This document shows, piece after piece, positions 18,063 to 27,190 of a DNA stretch of 64,000 bases. Position 1 is the stretch's first letter. Each line of letters opens with the position of its first letter. The DNA is from Labrenzia sp. PHM005 (GTDB lineage: Bacteria; Pseudomonadota; Alphaproteobacteria; Rhizobiales; Stappiaceae). The position numbers and the translations under genes are program-made. The notes beneath the pieces were generated by a model that searched no databases, had not been told where the DNA came from, and saw only the letters and a list, made by a program, of their open reading frames with translations. Where the stretch lies: positions 2,971,001 through 3,035,000 of the forward strand of contig NZ_CP041191.1 in NCBI RefSeq assembly GCF_006517275.1, in the 5' to 3' direction.

Positions 18063-18491
18063 ATGTTTCAGAAAATCCTAGTTCCGATAGATCCTGCTGA
18101 ACCGAAGTTTGCCGATGACGCATTGGCCAAAGCTTCGCAACTTGCCCGTGACTACGGCGCCAAAATTCATTTGCTTGCTGTTTGTCCGGAAGTGCAGAGC
18201 TTTGTTGCCAGCCAGTTGCCTGAGGGCTTTCAAGAGCGCGAAATGAAGGAAACAGCTGGCATCTTGCAAGAAGTTGGCGATGCCTTGGATGTGCCGGCTG
18301 GTGCCTTGGATGTCACCGTGCGGGTTGGGTCCGTCTATCATGAAGTGATCGAGGAAGCTGAAAAAGCATCGTGTGATCTGGTTCTGATGACCTCGCACAA
18401 ACCGGGTCTGTCGACCTACTTCATCGGGTCCAACGCCGCTCACATCGTCCGTCACGCACCGTGTTCGGTCATGGTGCTTCGCGGCGAATAA
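18063..18491 (+). CDS. Universal stress protein (UspA family)
   Basis: Cytoplasmic stress-related nucleotide-binding protein (142 residues, one Usp domain). The N-terminal strand FQKILVPIDPAEP and the C-terminal region DLVLMTSHKPGLSTYFIGSNAAHIVRHAPCSVMVLR are typical. The latter corresponds to the ATP-binding loop G-x2-G-x9-G(S/T), though here the spacing is altered (PGLSTYFIGSN), so nucleotide binding is uncertain. An ideal AGGAGG lies seven bases upstream of the ATG. A long palindrome follows the gene. Confidence 0.9.
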   Translation: MFQKILVPIDPAEPKFADDALAKASQLARDYGAKIHLLAVCPEVQSFVASQLPEGFQEREMKETAGILQEVGDALDVPAGALDVTVRVGSVYHEVIEEAEKASCDLVLMTSHKPGLSTYFIGSNAAHIVRHAPCSVMVLRGE

Positions 18492-18820
18492 TCCGATGCG
18501 GTTTCAAGTAACCCTGTGGCGGATATCCGCCGCAGGATGGTGTCTGATGCGTTCGACCCTGTCCAAATTGACCATGTAACTTGTGTGTTTTATTGTTTTT
18601 TGAAACTTTCTGTTAAGTTAGTTTTTCTTTTGTCGTCAGGCGCAAAGAGATTTTGTATCTATTTGAAATAATTGATTATTTTGTCTTATAATAAGTGTTT
18701 TTGCTGAACGCGACCGTGTCCTGGTTCGCTGTATTCAAGTTGTAGGAAAGATATCCTCACTTCCCTAAGGTCGTATTTACTTTCGTAGCGGAAACTTGGG
18801 CTGTGACCTAGGAGTTTCGA
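18492..18820. other. Intergenic region with palindrome, upstream of diguanylate cyclase
   Basis: 329 bases without a convincing gene. At 18513-18536 lies a near-perfect 24-base palindrome centred on GGCGGATATCCGCC with extra paired flanks; it lacks a T-run, so it is either a weak terminator for the stress protein gene or a protein-binding site. The rest is AT-rich and likely holds the promoter for the cyclase gene; AGGAG precedes its ATG. Confidence 0.5.
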
Positions 18821-20833
18821 ATGCGATCGTCTTTTAATTTCAGATCATCCGTGATGGCGAAAATTCTTACGATCGTCTCTTTTTGCATATTTTTTGTGGT
18901 CGCCGCGTCAGGTGTCGGGATCTACCAGATCAGGCAGATTGGTCAGGAAATCCAGTTTGTGGCCGAAGCCGAGGTACCGCTGACCGAGGCCCTTGGTCAT
19001 GTGACAACACACAGACTGGAACAGTCGCTCCTTATGGAGCGCATGATGCGCTTGCGGGCGAATGGCAGTTACAGCACCAAAAAAACCATCGCAGAGGCCG
19101 AGGCCCGCTTTTCAGTCCTATCAGTGGAAATCAAGGAAGAGTTCGGTGAGGCCATGGAGATTGCGCGTGGAGCGCTGCTGCTGGCAAAAACTGATGTACA
19201 GGTCACCGAATTCACTAAAGTGATCAATATATTGAGCAAGATTGCGGAGGAAAACATCCGCTACGGGGTGACATCCCAGGAAGCACTTGACCATGCACGG
19301 CTTGGGCAAATCGAAAAAGCTGAAGCTGTTCTTGCAAATGTGGAAGAGGCTCATACTGCGTTCGACCGGGAATTGGAAAATCTTCTTTTCCGGGTTCAGG
19401 CCCTTGCTAAAGAGGCCGCCGATGCTGCGCTGGCTTATGAAAGGCAGGCTCTTCAGCAGACCATTTCGATTTCTCTGGGATCCGCTGTTTTGTCCTTTTT
19501 GTTTGCCATGGTCATTGGCCGGCGGACGATTGCCGCGCCGCTGTTGGAAGTCGTCAATGCGCTCTACAGCCTGTCCCGGGGGGACTATGAAGCAAATCTC
19601 TCCAGCAAACGCCAAGACGAAATTGGTGATATCGGCCGGGCCTTCAATGCCTTCAAGGAGCAGATGCTGCAGATGCAGAAGCAGGAGCAACAGGAGACCC
19701 AGCGCCAGCAGGCATTAAACCAGGAAATCAAGCTGCTTTCTGAGTTGAACGAGTGGTTACAATCGTCGAATTCGCTTGACGAACTTTTTCATATGGTCAG
19801 CAAATTCATGACCAAACTGCTCCCAGACTGCCGCGGTTCCATCTACGTCTATTCCAATTCGAGAGATGTTCTGGACGGTGCTTGCTCATGGAACGGTGCG
19901 ACATTGGAAGATCACATCCGGCCAGACACATGCTGGGGTCTTCGGCGCGGCCGGACCTATGTTCACGGCGACAACGTCATCAATTTCACTTGTGATCACG
20001 TCGATCCGCGGGAAGAAGGAGCCTATGTGTGCCTGCCAATTCTAGCGCATGGTGAAACTGTTGGCCTGATGCATCTGACACCTGCTGAAGAACTGGATAG
20101 CACCGCCTTCGCCAAACGGCGGAAACTGGCCCAAATGGCTGCCGAGCAAATCAGTCTTGCGATCGCCAACACTAGAATGCGAGATGAGCTGCATAATCAG
20201 TCTATCCGGGATCCGCTTACTGGTCTTTATAACCGCCGCCACTTCACCGATAGCCTGCGCAAGCAGTTGGAAGCTTCAAAATACAAAGGCCATCCGGTTT
20301 CACTTGTTTCTGTCGACGTGGATCATTTCAAGAAGTTCAATGACAATCACGGCCATGACGCCGGTGATATGGTGTTGCGCGCTGTTGGTACTGCACTTGA
20401 AGATGCGTGTGATGGTGACCAACTGCCGTGCCGTTTGGGTGGCGAAGAATTCATGATCTTGCTGCCGGAGGTTTCCGAAGAATTTGCAGCTGATTTTGCG
20501 GAAACCCTTAGGTCAAAAGTTGAAGCGATTACAGTACGCTATGGCGAAAAGAATCTTCCACGGATTACGATTTCGCTTGGAGTTGCCGCACATCCGAAAC
20601 ATGGAACTATGCCGCAGGAGCTGATCAAGTCTGCCGACGACGCGCTCTATGCATCAAAAGCCGGCGGTAGAAATCAAGTGACTCTTGCCAGCAGCTCAGA
20701 CGAGGAGGAGGCCGATACCGAAGCTGATTTGAGGGCCTTTGTTGCCGATGCCGCAGCCGATACAACTTCGTATGATACTGACTCCGACCAAGACACACCA
20801 ACCGGTCGCAGAAAACTGGCGGCCAATTCTTAA
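18821..20833 (+). CDS. Membrane diguanylate cyclase with HAMP, GAF and GGDEF domains
   Basis: Makes cyclic di-GMP from two GTP, so it probably affects the switch between motility and attachment. The 670 residues hold TM1 (about 12-32), a periplasmic helical sensor (33-205), TM2 (208-230), HAMP (about 232-285), coiled coil, GAF (about 320-455) and GGDEF (about 465-630). The active loop is intact: RLGGEEF, preceded by DPLTGLYNRRHF and VDVDHFKKFNDNHGHDAGD. The inhibitory I-site RxxD five residues before it reads CDGD, so product feedback there is probably lost. The last 45 residues are an acidic, disordered tail. AGGAG lies upstream of the start. No phosphodiesterase neighbour. Confidence 0.92.
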   Translation: MRSSFNFRSSVMAKILTIVSFCIFFVVAASGVGIYQIRQIGQEIQFVAEAEVPLTEALGHVTTHRLEQSLLMERMMRLRANGSYSTKKTIAEAEARFSVLSVEIKEEFGEAMEIARGALLLAKTDVQVTEFTKVINILSKIAEENIRYGVTSQEALDHARLGQIEKAEAVLANVEEAHTAFDRELENLLFRVQALAKEAADAALAYERQALQQTISISLGSAVLSFLFAMVIGRRTIAAPLLEVVNALYSLSRGDYEANLSSKRQDEIGDIGRAFNAFKEQMLQMQKQEQQETQRQQALNQEIKLLSELNEWLQSSNSLDELFHMVSKFMTKLLPDCRGSIYVYSNSRDVLDGACSWNGATLEDHIRPDTCWGLRRGRTYVHGDNVINFTCDHVDPREEGAYVCLPILAHGETVGLMHLTPAEELDSTAFAKRRKLAQMAAEQISLAIANTRMRDELHNQSIRDPLTGLYNRRHFTDSLRKQLEASKYKGHPVSLVSVDVDHFKKFNDNHGHDAGDMVLRAVGTALEDACDGDQLPCRLGGEEFMILLPEVSEEFAADFAETLRSKVEAITVRYGEKNLPRITISLGVAAHPKHGTMPQELIKSADDALYASKAGGRNQVTLASSSDEEEADTEADLRAFVADAAADTTSYDTDSDQDTPTGRRKLAANS

Positions 20834-20900
20834 GTCTTTGCCGATAAAGGGCGCCCTGATGAAGGGATGCCTGCCAGAAGAAATAAAGTCTGTCGAAATG

Positions 20901-22031
20901 TCAGTCAGCCGTGCGGGTCAAAAGAACTGCAATGGCGATGTATCTGAAGGGATAAAGCTGCGGGTCTTTCTTTAGTAGTTCCCCAGCTTTGGCATAGATC
21001 TGTTCCACCAAAATGTCCCGGCCATCGTTGTCGGGCAAGGCTTGCCTTAAAACTGCCTCGGTGAATGCGCGGAAGAAATTCACATACCCTTTTGCATACC
21101 GGTCCAGATCGCCATCTGCTTCGAAATCAGTGTTGAATGACACCGGGATTTCGTAGGACGTCGCTTTGTACAACTCAAAAAGCCCGGCAGCGCCCAAAAC
21201 CGGATCGGTGACCGGACCTGTCAGCTCATCCAGCGAGCGCATATAGACCGGTTGGTAATAAGCTTCATAGACGTTTCGTGAGATTGTCCCATCTTCGACA
21301 AAGGCCAGAACAGCATCGTTTAAGAGGTCGTAGATCCCATCGCAGGTTCGGGCCGTTTCGTTGCCGCCGAAGACCTGAAGCAGCAGTTTTCCGCCGGGTA
21401 CGAGCTCTTTTGCCCGCGCTTTCAAAAAAGTGGCGATATCTTCTCTTGCAAGTTTGGTGAATGCAGTCCTGTCCTCCTCTGAGACAAAGCCGTTGGCGCG
21501 GGCCACGCTGGGCCCGTTTGGCAGAATGTATCCGGGGAGTTGAGCCACCGGTTTTCGCGACAGGAAACCGATGGCATTGAAACTCGTCGCCAGATGAAGG
21601 CTTTGCGCCGGGAGCAGCTGATCAAACATAGAGCCGCCAACAATAGACGAATAAACGTCCGGGCTTCCAAAAACGGATTGTCCATCTGGCCGTAGACTGC
21701 GGAGCAGGCTGGAAAAATCGTTGGTCGGCAGGTCCGAGTGAATGGTTTGGATAGGCAGGTGTGTCAAAGGACGCAGCGCAGCGATGGCAGTTGCAAGGGC
21801 TGCAATGGAGTTGCGGCCCTCAGAACACCCAAAATCCGCCAACGTAACCGGACCTGACCCTTCTAGGGGGAGGTTGGTTGCAGCTTCTTCGAGAAGCGGC
21901 AGAACCGCAGCAATGGCATCCCATTGGGGTGTCGAGTTTTCATTATAAAACCCGCCACCAGTCATGCCAGTTGTTGTTGCATGGGCAATAGGCGCGGTGG
22001 AATGAGGCGAAGAGTGTCCAGCGTCCGTCAT
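20901..22031 (-). CDS. SABATH-like SAM-dependent carboxyl methyltransferase
   Basis: Likely methylates the carboxyl group of a small acid using S-adenosylmethionine. The pattern GGGFYNENSTPQ near residues 26-37 matches the plant SABATH signature (GGxGxxSYxxNSxxQ-like), and LADFGCSEGRNS is the SAM-binding strand-loop of the same family (Methyltransf_7). Further matches are TIHSDLPTNDFSSL, the GGSMFDQLLPAQSLHLATSF region, and GGKLLLQVFG. Length 376 suits the family. ATG 22031 is preceded by GAGGTG; the CoxE-type gene ends 18 bases upstream, so they are likely an operon. SABATH enzymes are chiefly plant proteins with scattered bacterial homologues. Substrate unknown. Confidence 0.78.
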   Translation of the reverse strand: MTDAGHSSPHSTAPIAHATTTGMTGGGFYNENSTPQWDAIAAVLPLLEEAATNLPLEGSGPVTLADFGCSEGRNSIAALATAIAALRPLTHLPIQTIHSDLPTNDFSSLLRSLRPDGQSVFGSPDVYSSIVGGSMFDQLLPAQSLHLATSFNAIGFLSRKPVAQLPGYILPNGPSVARANGFVSEEDRTAFTKLAREDIATFLKARAKELVPGGKLLLQVFGGNETARTCDGIYDLLNDAVLAFVEDGTISRNVYEAYYQPVYMRSLDELTGPVTDPVLGAAGLFELYKATSYEIPVSFNTDFEADGDLDRYAKGYVNFFRAFTEAVLRQALPDNDGRDILVEQIYAKAGELLKKDPQLYPFRYIAIAVLLTRTAD

Positions 22032-22049
22032 CAATCACCTCTTCGATTT

Positions 22050-23225
22050 CTAGCGGGCCAGTTCCTTCATGGCGTCGCTCAAGCCCTCCACCGTCATGGG
22101 GAACATGCGGTTTTCCATCAGTTCCTGCATCATCTGGATAGAAGGCGTGTATCGCCAATGTTCTTGGCGCACCGGATTGAGCCAGACGGCGCTGTTGTAA
22201 AGCCCGGTAATCCGCTGCATCCAAGCCGAGCCAGCCTCTTCATTCCAATGCTCCACTGAGCCACCGGGGTAGGCGATCTCGTAGGGGCTCATGGAGGCAT
22301 CACCGACAAAGATGATCTTATAGTCGGACGGATATTTGTGCAGCACGTCCATCGTCTGCAGGCGCTCGTTGTGGCGGCGTTTGTTCTCTTTCCAAACCGT
22401 CTCATAAAGGCAGTTGTGGAAGTAAAAATGCTCCATCACTTTAAATTCTGACCGGGCGGCGGAGAAGAGTTCCTCGCAGACGCGGATGTGGTCGTCCATC
22501 GAGCCGCCGATGTCGAAGAACAGCAGCACCTTGACCGCGTTGTGCCGCTCCGGGCGCATCTTGATGTCGAGAAGGCCTTTGTGAGCGGTTGCCTTGATGG
22601 TGTGATCAAGATCGAGTTCTTCCGCAGCGCCCGTGCGGGCGAAATTGCGCAGGCGTTTCAGGGCGACCTGGATGTTGCGGGTGCCCAGGAGCTGGGTGTC
22701 ATCAAGGTCCTTGAATTCGCGCTTGTCCCAGACCTTGACCGCCCGCCGGTGCCGGCTTTCCTTCTGGCCAATCCGCACGCCTTCCGGATTGTAGCCATAG
22801 GCCCCGAACGGGGAGGTGCCGGCCGTGCCGATCCAGCGATTGCCGCCCTGGTGCCGCTTCTCCTGTTCCTTCAGGCGCTCTGCCAATGTTTCCATCAGCT
22901 TTTCAAAGCCGCCAAGGGCTTCGATTTGGGCCTTTTCCTCGTCCGTCAGATGTTTTTCGGCGAGCTTTTGCAGCCACTCTTCCGGGAGTTCGGTGACCGG
23001 CACATCGCTCATCAGCTCCAGGCCCTTGAAGACTGTGCCGAAGACCCGGTCGAACTTGTCGAGATTGCTCTCGTCCTTCACCAAGGAGAGACGGGCGAGA
23101 TAATAGAAATCCTCGACGCTGCGCTCCGCCAAGTCCTTATCCAACGCCTCCATCAGCGTCAGATATTCACGCAAGGACACCGGAATTCCGGCCGATTTCA
23201 ATTCGGAAAAAAAGGTGATGAACAT
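22050..23225 (-). CDS. CoxE-like von Willebrand factor A domain protein
   Basis: Protein of 391 residues with a C-terminal VWA domain, of the type that works with a MoxR AAA+ ATPase as a metal-dependent chaperone. The MIDAS motif is VLLFFDIGGSMDDHIR near residue 233 (DxGxS), followed by FYFHNCLYETVW and IIFVGDASMSPYEI, typical of the CoxE branch. The N-terminal third (FITFFSELKSAGIPVSLREYL) is also family-typical. Its probable partner, the MoxR ATPase at 28332-29177, is on the same strand but five kilobases upstream, with five other genes between. Confidence 0.85.
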   Translation of the reverse strand: MFITFFSELKSAGIPVSLREYLTLMEALDKDLAERSVEDFYYLARLSLVKDESNLDKFDRVFGTVFKGLELMSDVPVTELPEEWLQKLAEKHLTDEEKAQIEALGGFEKLMETLAERLKEQEKRHQGGNRWIGTAGTSPFGAYGYNPEGVRIGQKESRHRRAVKVWDKREFKDLDDTQLLGTRNIQVALKRLRNFARTGAAEELDLDHTIKATAHKGLLDIKMRPERHNAVKVLLFFDIGGSMDDHIRVCEELFSAARSEFKVMEHFYFHNCLYETVWKENKRRHNERLQTMDVLHKYPSDYKIIFVGDASMSPYEIAYPGGSVEHWNEEAGSAWMQRITGLYNSAVWLNPVRQEHWRYTPSIQMMQELMENRMFPMTVEGLSDAMKELAR

Positions 23226-23286
23226 CGCGGCAGATTAGCGGCGGGAAAAGCGGGTGTCGAGAGCAAGTCTGTTTTGCAGATGAAAC

Positions 23287-23317
23287 AAAAACGGACCGGG
23301 CAGGCCCGATCCGTTTT
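23287..23317 (-). terminator. Terminator downstream of ppk2
   Basis: ACGGACCGGGC and GCCCGATCCGT pair across a 2-base loop (one G-U on the minus transcript) with A-run and T-run flanks. It lies 30 bases past the ppk2 stop and separates it from the VWA gene. Confidence 0.75.
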
Positions 23318-23346
23318 CTGTCTTTTTGACGCCTGTGTTGGATTCT

Positions 23347-24381
23347 TTAGCTGCCGTTGCAGGATCTCCCGCCTTTGATGTCGGGATGCAAGGTTTTGCC
23401 GAGAATATGATTGTCGCGGCCGATGACGTGATGGCCCATGCCGACGATTAGTGGATCGGGGTGACCGACCACGTGTTTGTCTTTGCCCGGATAAGGCAGA
23501 GACGACAGAAAATGTTCCATGCAGTTCAGCCGCGCGCGTTTTTTGTCGTCAGACTTGATGATGGTCCACGGCGCATCCGCGGTGTCGGTATAAAAGAACA
23601 TCGCTTCTTTCGCCTCAGTGTAGTCGTCCCATTTGTCGAGAGACGCCTTGTCGATCGGCGACAATTTCCATTGTTTCAAAGGATCGGTTTCGCGCTGTTT
23701 GAAGCGCCGCCGTTGTTCTTCCTGGGTCACGGAGAACCAGTATTTGAACATCAATACGCCGTCACGCACGAGCATGCGTTCGACCTCAGGACATTGGCGC
23801 ATGAACTCAAGATACTGATTGGGTGAACAAAACCCCATAACCCGTTCAACGCCGGCGCGGTTGTACCAGGAACGGTCGAAGAACACCATTTCACCACCAG
23901 ATGGCAGGTTTTCAATGTAGCGTTGGAAATACCATTGCTTGCTTTCGCGCTCGGTCGGTTTTTGCAAGGCCACAATACGAGATGCGCGCGGGTTCAGATG
24001 CTCGTTAAACCGTTTGATGGTGCCCCCTTTGCCGGCTGCATCGCGGCCTTCAAAGATCAGGATAATGCGTTGATCGGTGTCCTGGACCCATTGTTGGGCT
24101 TTCAGGAGTTCAGCTTGCAGCGCGGCTTTCCGCTTTTCATAAGGCGCGCGCTTCATCTTGTTGGCATAAGGATATTCACCGGTTTCAAAGAACTGATTGA
24201 TCGCAGCCGGGTCGTGGCGCATCTGGCCAAGTTCATGGAGCCGGTTCGCGCCGGACGCTTCTTTTACCGCCTGAGGTTTTGCCGCCGCTGGTTTCCGAGA
24301 GCGTTTGACAGCTGTCTTTTTGACCCGGTCGGTGTTGGCATTCTTCGTTTGGGCGGGGGGAATTAGTGTCTCTGCTGCCAT
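23347..24381 (-). CDS. ppk2: Polyphosphate kinase 2
   Basis: Transfers phosphate between polyphosphate and nucleotides (class I PPK2, usually NDP to NTP). The kinase core is intact: Walker A GRDAAGKGGTIKRF at about 111-124, lid region PTERESKQWYFQRYI, Walker B MVFFDRSWYNRAGVERVMGFC, and FKYWFSVTQEEQRRRF downstream. Length 344 residues with a basic N-terminal extension (NTDRVKKTAVKRSRKPAAAK). ATG 24381. It stands as its own unit, with a terminator after it and 190 AT-rich bases before it. Confidence 0.93.
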   Translation of the reverse strand: MAAETLIPPAQTKNANTDRVKKTAVKRSRKPAAAKPQAVKEASGANRLHELGQMRHDPAAINQFFETGEYPYANKMKRAPYEKRKAALQAELLKAQQWVQDTDQRIILIFEGRDAAGKGGTIKRFNEHLNPRASRIVALQKPTERESKQWYFQRYIENLPSGGEMVFFDRSWYNRAGVERVMGFCSPNQYLEFMRQCPEVERMLVRDGVLMFKYWFSVTQEEQRRRFKQRETDPLKQWKLSPIDKASLDKWDDYTEAKEAMFFYTDTADAPWTIIKSDDKKRARLNCMEHFLSSLPYPGKDKHVVGHPDPLIVGMGHHVIGRDNHILGKTLHPDIKGGRSCNGS

Positions 24382-24571
24382 GATCTATCCTCTCATCGTT
24401 GAGGAAATGAGTAAGCCAGCAAAGAAAATAGAGTGTTTATTTGCTTCTGTATTTAAGTTCTTTGTGTTTTTGTTTTCTTTGTTTGGTTAAGTGAATATTT
24501 CGTGTAATCAATACTACTTACGGGATTTTATGTATTTATTCATCGATAATGCAGCTTAACGGCGAGCAGCT

Positions 24572-25630
24572 CTAGGTCGCTCGTTTTCCGTTCTTCTGAT
24601 CGCCGTCGATTTCCTCGGACGAAATCAATTCTCCCATGAACTCAGAAACGGTCGGGCCTTTAGTGGCGATAAACGGCGCTGGACGGCAGACAGCAATGGC
24701 CGCAATGCCGATGCGGGCGGTCAGAAGCCCGTTGATGACACCTTCGCCGAGCCGGGCGGAGAGGCGCGCGGCAACGCCGTGCCCTAGGACTTGAGACGCC
24801 AGACTGTCGCCTGCAGCCATGCCGCCAGTTACGGCGAGGTGCGTGACCACATGCCGGGCAAGCCGGATAAAACCGAGTGTCCCTGGACGGCCGCCGTAGA
24901 GTGCCGACAGGCGGCGGATCGTGCGCATGTTCTCAAACAGGACCATCAGAAGGTCTACGAGAGCGCGTGGGCTGACGGCGGTGACCAGAGAGACACGCTT
25001 GGCGCTGTTCATGACAATCTTACGAGCTTCCTGGTCTAGTGGACTTAGAAGATCCCGTTCGGCGAGTTTCACCAAATCGCGGCCGTCGATCACTTCCCGC
25101 ATGTGTCCCGCGAGTGTCTTGCGTCCAAGCGCTGTTTCCGGACGGTCCTGATAAAGCGATAAGAGGTCCTTCAATCCGGCCTGGGCCGCCCGTGCGTCAT
25201 CATCATCTGCGGCGGACTGCAGCCGGTCGCGCAGGTCGTCTATGCGCTTCAGCCGGAAGACACCGGTAAGTTCGCGCACGATCAAGCCGATCAGCCCAAG
25301 GACCGCCAGGGCCGTGAGCGCTACACCCAGCCAGCCGAGCCAGTCAGTGCGCGCAAACAAATCACGGATCAGGCTGTCGATGGCGAGGCCAATGCTGAGC
25401 GAGATCAGGCCGCCAAGGCCAATGAAAAACCACTTGGCAAAACCTTGGCCAGACTTCGGCGTGCTTGCCGAGCGGGGCAGACGCGGATCGTCTTCATCCA
25501 GTGTGTCCTGGGAAATCAGGGTACCATCGACGGGTGGAAGATCGGTATGCGCATCCTTGAGATGGACGGTGTCATCGTCCAGGCGGAAGGCGGTCGGTTT
25601 CCGGGATAGCTTGGAAGTTTGATCGGTCAC
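24572..25630 (-). CDS. YcjF-like DUF697/TIGR01620 membrane protein
   Basis: Inner-membrane protein of unknown function, 352 residues. Two hydrophobic helices lie at about 67-90 and 97-120 (FAKWFFIGLGGLISLSIG; WLGWLGVALTALAVLGL). The C-terminal half, with RALVDLLMVLFENMRTIRRLSALYGGRPG and HVVTHLAVTGGMAAGDSL, is the DUF697 region. It pairs with YcjX as in enterics (ycjX-ycjF), overlapping its stop as GTGA, and both are often linked to envelope stress. The start is GTG at 25630. Confidence 0.85.
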   Translation of the reverse strand: MTDQTSKLSRKPTAFRLDDDTVHLKDAHTDLPPVDGTLISQDTLDEDDPRLPRSASTPKSGQGFAKWFFIGLGGLISLSIGLAIDSLIRDLFARTDWLGWLGVALTALAVLGLIGLIVRELTGVFRLKRIDDLRDRLQSAADDDDARAAQAGLKDLLSLYQDRPETALGRKTLAGHMREVIDGRDLVKLAERDLLSPLDQEARKIVMNSAKRVSLVTAVSPRALVDLLMVLFENMRTIRRLSALYGGRPGTLGFIRLARHVVTHLAVTGGMAAGDSLASQVLGHGVAARLSARLGEGVINGLLTARIGIAAIAVCRPAPFIATKGPTVSEFMGELISSEEIDGDQKNGKRAT

Positions 25631-27120
25631 GCTAATCGGTCTCCAAGCAAGAATTCCAGGGCCCGGTCCAGGCGGATGTGGGGCAGGGACAAGGTCAGGC
25701 CCTCTGCTGTTGTGTCCAGTTCCGGAGGGCGGAACCGGAGAAACTGAAGCTCTGAGAATGTGTTTTGAAACGGCGGTTGAACGCCTTCAGACCCTGATTC
25801 AAGTTCTTTGAAAAGTGAGTCCGGATTTTCCGGTAAGTCGCCTGGAAACATAGCAATTTCCGTGTCACCATCGTAAGCCTCGCCGTTAACGGCCTCTCCC
25901 GTGAGCGGTGTGCCGAGAATGGCCGGCAGGTCTTGTCCTTGATGGCGCACCGTTGCTTCGCGGGTTGCCCTGACGGCGGCCATTGCCAACACGTCCACGT
26001 CTGCGCCCTTAAAACGCGCCCGGTCCGCTGCCCTGGCAACCAGCCTTTTTGTGATCTTTTCCAGCCGGTCGTGGTCGCTTCGGTGCAGATGGTCGGCCTT
26101 CGTGGCAGCGAAGAGAATCCGATCAATCTTGCGGGACAGGATCGAAGAGAGCCAACTGCGCCGGCCGGGCCGGAAGGCGGAGAGCACTTCGCTCAGCGCG
26201 ATTTCCAGGTCCTGGATCGCATGCGGACCGGCATTCAGCGCTTGAAGGACATCCACCAAAACAATCTGCCGGTCAAGCCTGGCAAAATGGTTGCGGAAGA
26301 AGGGCCGGACCACATGGGTCTTATAAGCCTCATAGCGCCGTTCCATCATCGCCCGTAGGGTGCCAGCGCGCGCGGGGCCTGCATCAGCCGGAATATCAAG
26401 TGGGGCGAATGTGAGGGCAGGGGATCCATCAAGATCTCCCGGCATGAGGAACCGGCCAGGGGGCAGCATGGAGAGCGCATGAGTATCTGTCCGGCAGGCG
26501 CTTAGGTAGCTTTTAAAGCTAGAAGACAGCCGCTGCGCAGTCTGCTCACTTTCGTTCGAGTTCGGGTCCGCCTGGGAAAGTTCTTCCAGATAATTCCCGG
26601 CGATACTTGAGCGATACTCCTTGCGCGCGCGCGCAACAGCTTCAGCGGAAAAAGCATCGTAATCCTTGTCGAGCAGGGGTAAGTCCAGCAGCCATTCACC
26701 GGGATAGTCGATCAGGTCCAGATGAAGGCGGCCAGGCCCAAGTTTCCTATGGATGTAGGAGGCGCTTTCATATTCGATTGTCAGGCGGAGCTCGGACACC
26801 TGGCGGGTCGATTGCGGCCAGATCCGTTCTCCAACCAGTGCCTCAACATGGGTCTCATAGTCGAACCGGGGCACGGCATCGTCGGGCTGCGGCTGAAGGC
26901 GCGCGCCGGTCATGCGTTGACCTGCTGCTGCGCTGAACATCGGCAGCCGGCCACCGTGGACAAGGTTGTGAACCAGGGCAGTCAAAAAGACGGTTTTTCC
27001 GGCCCGAGCCAGACCGGTCACTCCAAGACGCAGACTTGGAACGGTTAGATCGCTGGCAGCATCGGTGAGGTTGGCAAGGGTCAGCCGGGCTTCTTCGGCA
27101 AGGGTCGTGAGCGGGGTCAA
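25627..27120 (-). CDS. YcjX-family P-loop protein (DUF463)
   Basis: Predicted GTP/ATP-binding protein of 497 residues. The P-loop is GLARAGKTVFLTALVHNL at about 35-52, followed by the DUF463 features LIDYPGEWLLDLPLLDKDYDAFS and IVLVDVLQALNAGP, and a base-recognition-like ATKADHL. The start appears to be TTG at 27120: GGAGG lies seven bases before it, and no in-frame ATG or GTG occurs before an upstream stop. It overlaps the DUF697 gene by 4 bases. Function is not established; the pair is widely conserved in proteobacteria. Confidence 0.88.
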   Translation of the reverse strand: MTPLTTLAEEARLTLANLTDAASDLTVPSLRLGVTGLARAGKTVFLTALVHNLVHGGRLPMFSAAAGQRMTGARLQPQPDDAVPRFDYETHVEALVGERIWPQSTRQVSELRLTIEYESASYIHRKLGPGRLHLDLIDYPGEWLLDLPLLDKDYDAFSAEAVARARKEYRSSIAGNYLEELSQADPNSNESEQTAQRLSSSFKSYLSACRTDTHALSMLPPGRFLMPGDLDGSPALTFAPLDIPADAGPARAGTLRAMMERRYEAYKTHVVRPFFRNHFARLDRQIVLVDVLQALNAGPHAIQDLEIALSEVLSAFRPGRRSWLSSILSRKIDRILFAATKADHLHRSDHDRLEKITKRLVARAADRARFKGADVDVLAMAAVRATREATVRHQGQDLPAILGTPLTGEAVNGEAYDGDTEIAMFPGDLPENPDSLFKELESGSEGVQPPFQNTFSELQFLRFRPPELDTTAEGLTLSLPHIRLDRALEFLLGDRLA

Positions 27121-27190
27121 GTAGGGGCCTCCATGACTGTCATGTAGGCGTCAGTCCGGGGACATGCAAATGTTGCTGTGCCGCCTGCGA

